Origin: an uncultured Clostridia bacterium
Lineage (GTDB): Bacteria; Bacillota; Clostridia; TANB77; CAG-508
Assembly (NCBI GenBank): GCA_934155625.1
Contig: CAKPHD010000013.1
Span: forward strand, 1-35,872
Reading direction: 5' to 3'
DNA length: 35,872 nucleotides
Below, in pieces: positions 32,415 to 35,872 of this stretch. The notes beneath the pieces were generated by a model. It did not search any database, was not told the DNA's origin, and saw nothing but the letters and a program-made list of their open reading frames with translations. Both the position numbers and the translations under genes were made by a program. Within the stretch, counting starts at the first letter, position 1. The number at the start of each line of letters is the position of its first letter.

Positions 32415-32446
32415 TAAAAAAAAATTCCACAATTTCTTGCGGAATT
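32415..32446 (-). terminator. Intrinsic terminator of rpsU
   Basis: On the minus strand AATTCCGCAA (32446-32437) pairs with TTGTGGAATT (32432-32423) around a 4-nt loop, followed by a run of T (32422-32416). It lies 6 nt after the rpsU stop. Confidence 0.85.
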
Positions 32447-32452
32447 TATGTA

Positions 32453-32623
32453 TTAAAATTTTCTTTTTCTTGCTGCCTCTGATTTTTTCTTTCTCTTTAC
32501 ACTTGGTTTTTCATAATGTTCTCTTTTACGAACTTCTTGAAGAACCCCATTTCTTGCACATTGTCTTTTAAATCTTTTTAGTGCGTCTTCTATATTTCCA
32601 TTATTAACTTTTATCTCTGACAT
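32453..32623 (-). CDS. rpsU: 30S ribosomal protein bS21
   Basis: 56 residues; start ATG 32623 with AGGAGGGG. The sequence shows the family pattern DALKRFKRQCARNGVLQEVR then HYEKPSVKRKKKSEAARKRK, a basic helical tail. It binds the 30S platform near the 16S 3' end and helps initiation. It has a near-consensus promoter (32701-32730), a leader of about 70 nt and its own terminator. In many Firmicutes rpsU is followed by yqeY; here it is followed by the M16 pair. Confidence 0.96.
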   Translation of the reverse strand: MSEIKVNNGNIEDALKRFKRQCARNGVLQEVRKREHYEKPSVKRKKKSEAARKRKF

Positions 32624-32700
32624 TATTTTATTCCCCTCCTTCCGGCGTTTAAAACACTGTATGCGGGATTTCGTTTGTTCTCATCCTATATACGCTAACC

Positions 32701-32730
32701 ATTATACATTATTTGGATACAAGTTGTCAA
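32701..32730 (-). promoter_or_regulatory. Promoter of rpsU
   Basis: TTGACA (32730-32725), 18 nt, TATAAT (32706-32701) on the minus strand; both boxes are perfect. It marks rpsU as strongly expressed. With the element at 32780-32952 it accounts for most of the gene-free stretch 32624-32982. Confidence 0.8.
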
Positions 32731-32779
32731 GCCTTTTATCATATTTTGTATAATTTGCATGCATTACAATTCGTATTTA

Positions 32780-32952
32780 AATTATATGTATTTTAGAAAA
32801 TTAATAATATATTGTTTTGAAATACCGCGTAAGCGACCAAATGAGCAAAGCGAATGCGATATGGAGCAATCTACATACTAGTATTTTGGGTATGAAGATT
32901 GCGACACCAAGGTATAAAAAAACAATATATTATTAATTTCTAAATATAATTT
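32780..32952. ncRNA. Structured RNA-like element E3 with long AT-rich outer stem
   Basis: AATTAATAATATATTGTTTT (32799-32818) is perfectly complementary to 32919-32938, and the pairing goes on outward, with a short mismatch, to AAATTATAT/ATATAATTT (near 32780 and 32952). Inside, the sequence is much richer in G+C than its surroundings: ATACC (32822-32826) pairs with GGTAT (32911-32915), and GCAATCT (32866-32872) with AGATTGC (32896-32902), topped by ATAC/GTAT. It holds CGAATGCGATATGGAGCAA, which resembles CGAATGTGCATGGAGAAA of element E2. No protein frame. A mobile MITE-like element is the alternative reading. Confidence 0.5.
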
Positions 32953-32982
32953 TATGAGTAATAAATTTTAATTCATTTAAAT

Positions 32983-33504
32983 TTATACATCATATGGTAT
33001 AACCTTGTGTACTTTTAATGATTTTTGCACATCTATTATTCTTTGATTTGAAGAACCTCGAAATTTCAAATTCAAATCCTTTTTATCTTCTTCAAATTTA
33101 CCATCTACCAACACATCAATATATGACATCAATTCTTTTGTTTCTGCCCAATTTTCGAACATATTTGCCACTATATCTTTATCAAATTTATATCCTGTAT
33201 AACACCAAATATTTTTCTCTGGCAACTCCTCTTTTATTCTTTTTAACAATGGTAACAATCCCTGTTGATTTTTGTATTCTAATGGCTCTCCTCCTAAAAG
33301 CGAAAGCCCTGATACATATGGATGTTTTAGTTCATTTATTATTCTTTCTGTTTCTTCTTCTTTAAATTCTTTTCCATAATTAAAGTCCCATGCTTGTGCA
33401 TTAAAACACCCTTTGCAATGATGATTACATCCACTTACAAATAATGAAACTCTAACTCCTTGTCCATTTGCTACATCTGCTATTTTTATATCTGCATAGT
33501 TCAT
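32983..33504 (-). CDS. nrdG: Anaerobic ribonucleoside-triphosphate reductase activating protein (radical SAM)
   Basis: 173 residues. Radical SAM cluster motif Cys26-x3-Cys30-x2-Cys33 in VSGCNHHCKGCFN, SAM-binding GGEPL in LSLLGGEPLEYK, and the NrdG-typical WCYTGYKFD. With SAM it puts the glycyl radical on NrdD so that anaerobic cells can reduce ribonucleotides. NrdD itself is not in the window. The start has a GGGGGA site and follows the dockerin-like frame by 14 nt, but a functional tie between the two is unlikely. Downstream lies element E3. Confidence 0.92.
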   Translation of the reverse strand: MNYADIKIADVANGQGVRVSLFVSGCNHHCKGCFNAQAWDFNYGKEFKEEETERIINELKHPYVSGLSLLGGEPLEYKNQQGLLPLLKRIKEELPEKNIWCYTGYKFDKDIVANMFENWAETKELMSYIDVLVDGKFEEDKKDLNLKFRGSSNQRIIDVQKSLKVHKVIPYDV

Positions 33505-33518
33505 TTTGTTCCCCCATT

Positions 33519-33989
33519 TTAATTATTTTTTAAATAATTTGTTAGCAACATTAAATCTTGTATATTAATTATTCCATTATCATTAATATCTGCTCTTTCT
33601 AGTTGCTCATCCTCTAAATTAAATTTTCCTGCAACATGACCTGCTAATAGTTTCAAATCCTCATTATCAATATCACCATTATTATCAATATCACCTTTAC
33701 CATACGGACCGATTTGAGTAGGCATCTTCCATACTGCCCATAAACTTATTGAATTTCCTGTATATGTTGCATTTGTTTCATAATCAACTTCTTTATTTTT
33801 TGCTTTTTCCAATGACGTAGCCCAACCAATAAGATAATGTGATGGCCTTTCTGGATTAGCTACAATCTGATTTAGCACACAGTTTTTATTTGTATTCACT
33901 TTTTTTACTTCTGTATTAGTGTTATTAGAAGATTTCCAATACCCACCATTTGCATTAAATGTTATCGTTAAATTTTCCGAATCATTATT
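33519..33989 (-). pseudogene. C-terminal part of the 33990-35699 surface protein: InlB-type repeat plus dockerin-like domain
   Basis: In the same frame as the upstream gene and directly after its TGA, the reading goes on for 156 codons without a stop. It encodes NLTITFNANGGYWKSSN through LIGWATSLEK to ISLWAVWK, the pattern of Listeria-Bacteroides (Flg_new/InlB B) repeats. Then follow GDIDNNGDIDNEDLKLLAGH and ADINDNGIINIQDLMLLTNY, a paired Ca2+-binding type I dockerin pattern. A start at 33899 is possible on paper (MNTNKN) but has no ribosome site. I read it as the separated tail of one gene of 727 codons. If the TGA is an error or is read through, the full protein carries this tail. A dockerin would bind a cohesin partner; none is seen here. 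Confidence 0.6.
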
Positions 33990-35699
33990 TCAATTAATTT
34001 TTATACTTGTATCTACATAGTCTGACCACATTTTATATGTACTTGCTCTTTCTCTTCCTAGCGCAGTATAATATGCTACTTTTAGATTATCACTTTGTTG
34101 ATTAACATATGTATATATATCATCATAAGTATCAACATCATTTTGCATTACAATACTGTTATATGAAGCATTATTGTCCTTTAGTGGATAATAATAATAT
34201 GTTTTTCCTGAATTTATTAAATTTCCTCTTTCAAAATCCAAGTTTATTCTTCCAGCACTTCTAGCACTACCATCTCCAGAATATTGACCCGCATTAATAC
34301 TTACACTACCACCGCTAATTCCATGATCTCCTATTTTATAGTACTGCTTACGTCCCTCGCTGTCTTGTCCTAATATATAAATATTATTTTCAGATACTAC
34401 TTCTTTACTCTCTGAATTAGTAACTAATGAATATCCATTATATACTTTACCACCTATCGAAAATCCTTGCACAAAACTTATTAATGATATATTATGTGTT
34501 ATATTGTACCATTCCTCTTCAGTTAATTTAGGCATTTGAAATACATTATTTACTCCCAAATAAGCATTATAGTTTGATATTGCTGTTGCAAGATTAACCT
34601 CAATCTTATGTCTTATTATAGCTAATCTATGTTCATTAAAACTAGATGATTCATTTTCTATATTTCCACTAAAATTAATATTTGATGTGTTAAATTGAAA
34701 TATTTTTTTGGTACTATTTGAATTACTAGAATCCCATATATTTTGATTTTCTTGTATATTTCCATTTTCATCAATAATTGTATCTGTAGCATCTCCATAT
34801 GTAAGATCCTGTAGGCCACTTTCTTTAAACCACTTTGTAAATTTATATGCATCTATATAATAATCTTTTGCTAAATTATTATTTCTTATAACTCCTAACC
34901 ATTGCTCATATTGTGCTCCATTTTTCTCCTTACTACATTGTATCGTTAAAGTAGTATCATTTAACCTTGCAATTATTCTCTCTTTATTGGTATCTGCATA
35001 ATATGTTGTTCCATTTAGTTTTATGCAATCATATATATCATTTCCTTGTCCAAGTGGTAAATATTGTTTTACATTTTCTGTTTCTATCGAAACTCCATTA
35101 TATGTTACACTATTACTTGTTTCATTATATGAAATATTGTCTATTAAATATCCTTCTTTATCAACATATTCATTATTAATTATTCCTTGTACAGATATAT
35201 GATTATCAAGTGCATAGGTTATTACTACATCAATATTACTTCCTTGTTTATATCTACAACTATACGAAATATATGGTTTTAAACCATATTGTCCTTCACC
35301 TTCATCAGTTTTTATAGTTCCATCTTCATTAGCCATATTTTTATATGGTGAATATATGTAAAAACCATCATACAAAGTATATACTAATGCTGGTACATAT
35401 CTATCTACTGCGTCATTTGAATATCCATTTAAAGCAAATGTTGATTTAATTGAATTCCTAAAAGTTGATATAGAAGCCTCTAAATCTCGCGCCTTTGAAT
35501 TTGTTAATTCTGATGTCGCACTAGTTGTTGTATTTATCTGAAATGCTCTTATTGCATCATATGTAGCAGATGTAAGCTTATTATCATATAATGTCTGTGT
35601 ATTTATAGTTTTTATTTGATATTGTGTATATGTTTCTATTACTAGTGAAATTGGTAATATTATTATTATAAAGATTATTGCCAAATCTTGTACCTTCAT
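33990..35699 (-). CDS. Large pseudopilin-like surface protein, interrupted by in-frame TGA
   Basis: 569 residues up to TGA at 33990-33992. Start ATG 35699 with GTGAGGA. The N-terminus is a single membrane helix at once after the start (VQDLAIIFIIIILPISLVIE), followed by a helix rich in Gln/Thr/Ala (TLYDNKLTSATYDAIRAFQI). This is the layout of TadE-like and other pilin-like proteins without a long leader. The rest is a Tyr/Asn/Ser-rich outer domain with no enzyme motif that I recognise. The frame then continues past TGA into an InlB-like repeat and a dockerin-like domain (33519-33989). I take it as a surface protein of unknown function; the family is not named. Confidence 0.7.
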   Translation of the reverse strand: MKVQDLAIIFIIIILPISLVIETYTQYQIKTINTQTLYDNKLTSATYDAIRAFQINTTTSATSELTNSKARDLEASISTFRNSIKSTFALNGYSNDAVDRYVPALVYTLYDGFYIYSPYKNMANEDGTIKTDEGEGQYGLKPYISYSCRYKQGSNIDVVITYALDNHISVQGIINNEYVDKEGYLIDNISYNETSNSVTYNGVSIETENVKQYLPLGQGNDIYDCIKLNGTTYYADTNKERIIARLNDTTLTIQCSKEKNGAQYEQWLGVIRNNNLAKDYYIDAYKFTKWFKESGLQDLTYGDATDTIIDENGNIQENQNIWDSSNSNSTKKIFQFNTSNINFSGNIENESSSFNEHRLAIIRHKIEVNLATAISNYNAYLGVNNVFQMPKLTEEEWYNITHNISLISFVQGFSIGGKVYNGYSLVTNSESKEVVSENNIYILGQDSEGRKQYYKIGDHGISGGSVSINAGQYSGDGSARSAGRINLDFERGNLINSGKTYYYYPLKDNNASYNSIVMQNDVDTYDDIYTYVNQQSDNLKVAYYTALGRERASTYKMWSDYVDTSIKIN

Positions 35700-35740
35700 A
35701 TGTATTCCTCACTTTTTTTCTCTTTGTTTCATATATAATA

Positions 35741-35769
35741 TAATTACTACATTTATTGATTTTTGTCAA
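35741..35769 (-). promoter_or_regulatory. Likely promoter of the pseudopilin-like gene
   Basis: TTGACA (35769-35764), 17 nt, TAATTA (35746-35741) followed by TATATTATATATG on the minus strand. The -35 is perfect; the -10 is weak. The last 100 bases of the window hold AAGTG-TCG-CACTTTTTT (about 35812-35828) and no gene. Confidence 0.4.
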
Positions 35770-35872
35770 TAGATAAAATTGGCACTTTTTATGTCTATAA
35801 ATTGCAATAATAAGTGTCGCACTTTTTTATAAATAATTCATAAAATTTTATGATACAATTTTTGCCATTTCT

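Noticed and set aside
33990..33992. TGA read as tryptophan (altered genetic code)
   Set aside because: dapF ends in TGA with a coupled ATGA start of dapL, so TGA is used as a stop in this genome.

Overview
This window is very AT-rich and comes from a spore-forming Gram-positive of the class Clostridia, probably an uncultured gut lineage. I infer this from sequence style and gene content, not from a marker gene. Pointers are: LL-diaminopimelate aminotransferase next to diaminopimelate epimerase; MinD/MinE beside RodA; sporulation-type genes (SpoVD-like PBP with a sigma-E-like promoter, CwlD, DacF-like carboxypeptidase, Spo0E-like protein, GerS-like protein); long multidomain surface proteins; and low-GC codon use with strong AGGAGG ribosome sites.

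Layout. 1-1999: the 5' part of an O-antigen-ligase-like membrane protein (minus) and a divergent conserved hypothetical protein. 2041-5193 (minus): dapF-dapL-ddl, for meso-DAP and D-Ala-D-Ala, precursors of peptidoglycan. 5272-8406 (minus): a surface-fibre style cluster with a TasA/camelysin-like secreted protein, an ER-type SipW-like signal peptidase, a DUF5305-like membrane protein and a decayed gene remnant. 8542-10317 (plus): spoVD. 10459-13071 (minus): an MgtA-type P-ATPase flanked by tandem hairpin repeats. 13299-18051 (minus): minD, minE, rodA, dus, a structured RNA-like element, a gerS-like gene and an orphan mazF. 18254-22413 (minus): an Ig-like membrane protein, a GGDEF protein with a degenerate receiver, a CorC/HlyC protein, a frameshifted cwlD and a second copy of the RNA-like element. 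22518-27764 (minus): a 1748-residue thioester adhesin. 27877-29354 (plus): dacF, tRNA-Gly and tRNA-Cys. 29393-32623 (minus): a Spo0E-like gene, a pair of M16 peptidase-like proteins and rpsU. 32780-35699 (minus genes): a third RNA-like element, nrdG and a surface protein interrupted by an in-frame TGA before its dockerin-like tail.

How it fits together. Most genes serve the cell envelope: precursor synthesis (DapL, DapF, Ddl), wall elongation and division placement (RodA, MinDE), spore cortex synthesis and maturation (SpoVD, DacF, CwlD, GerS-like), and display of large surface proteins (thioester adhesin, SipW cluster, dockerin protein).

The most novel-looking signal is a pair of about 180-190 nt elements (14416-14594 and 18254-18447). 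They share a conserved core, and their helices are kept by compensatory base changes, which points to an undescribed or unrecognised structured RNA family. A possible third, diverged member lies at 32780-32952. Second is a dispersed hairpin repeat with the core GGGACCGGTTCT (eight copies), three of which form the predicted 5' leader of the Mg2+-ATPase gene. Three apparent single-C insertions (rodA, and cwlD twice) and one in-frame TGA need checking as either real lesions or assembly errors.
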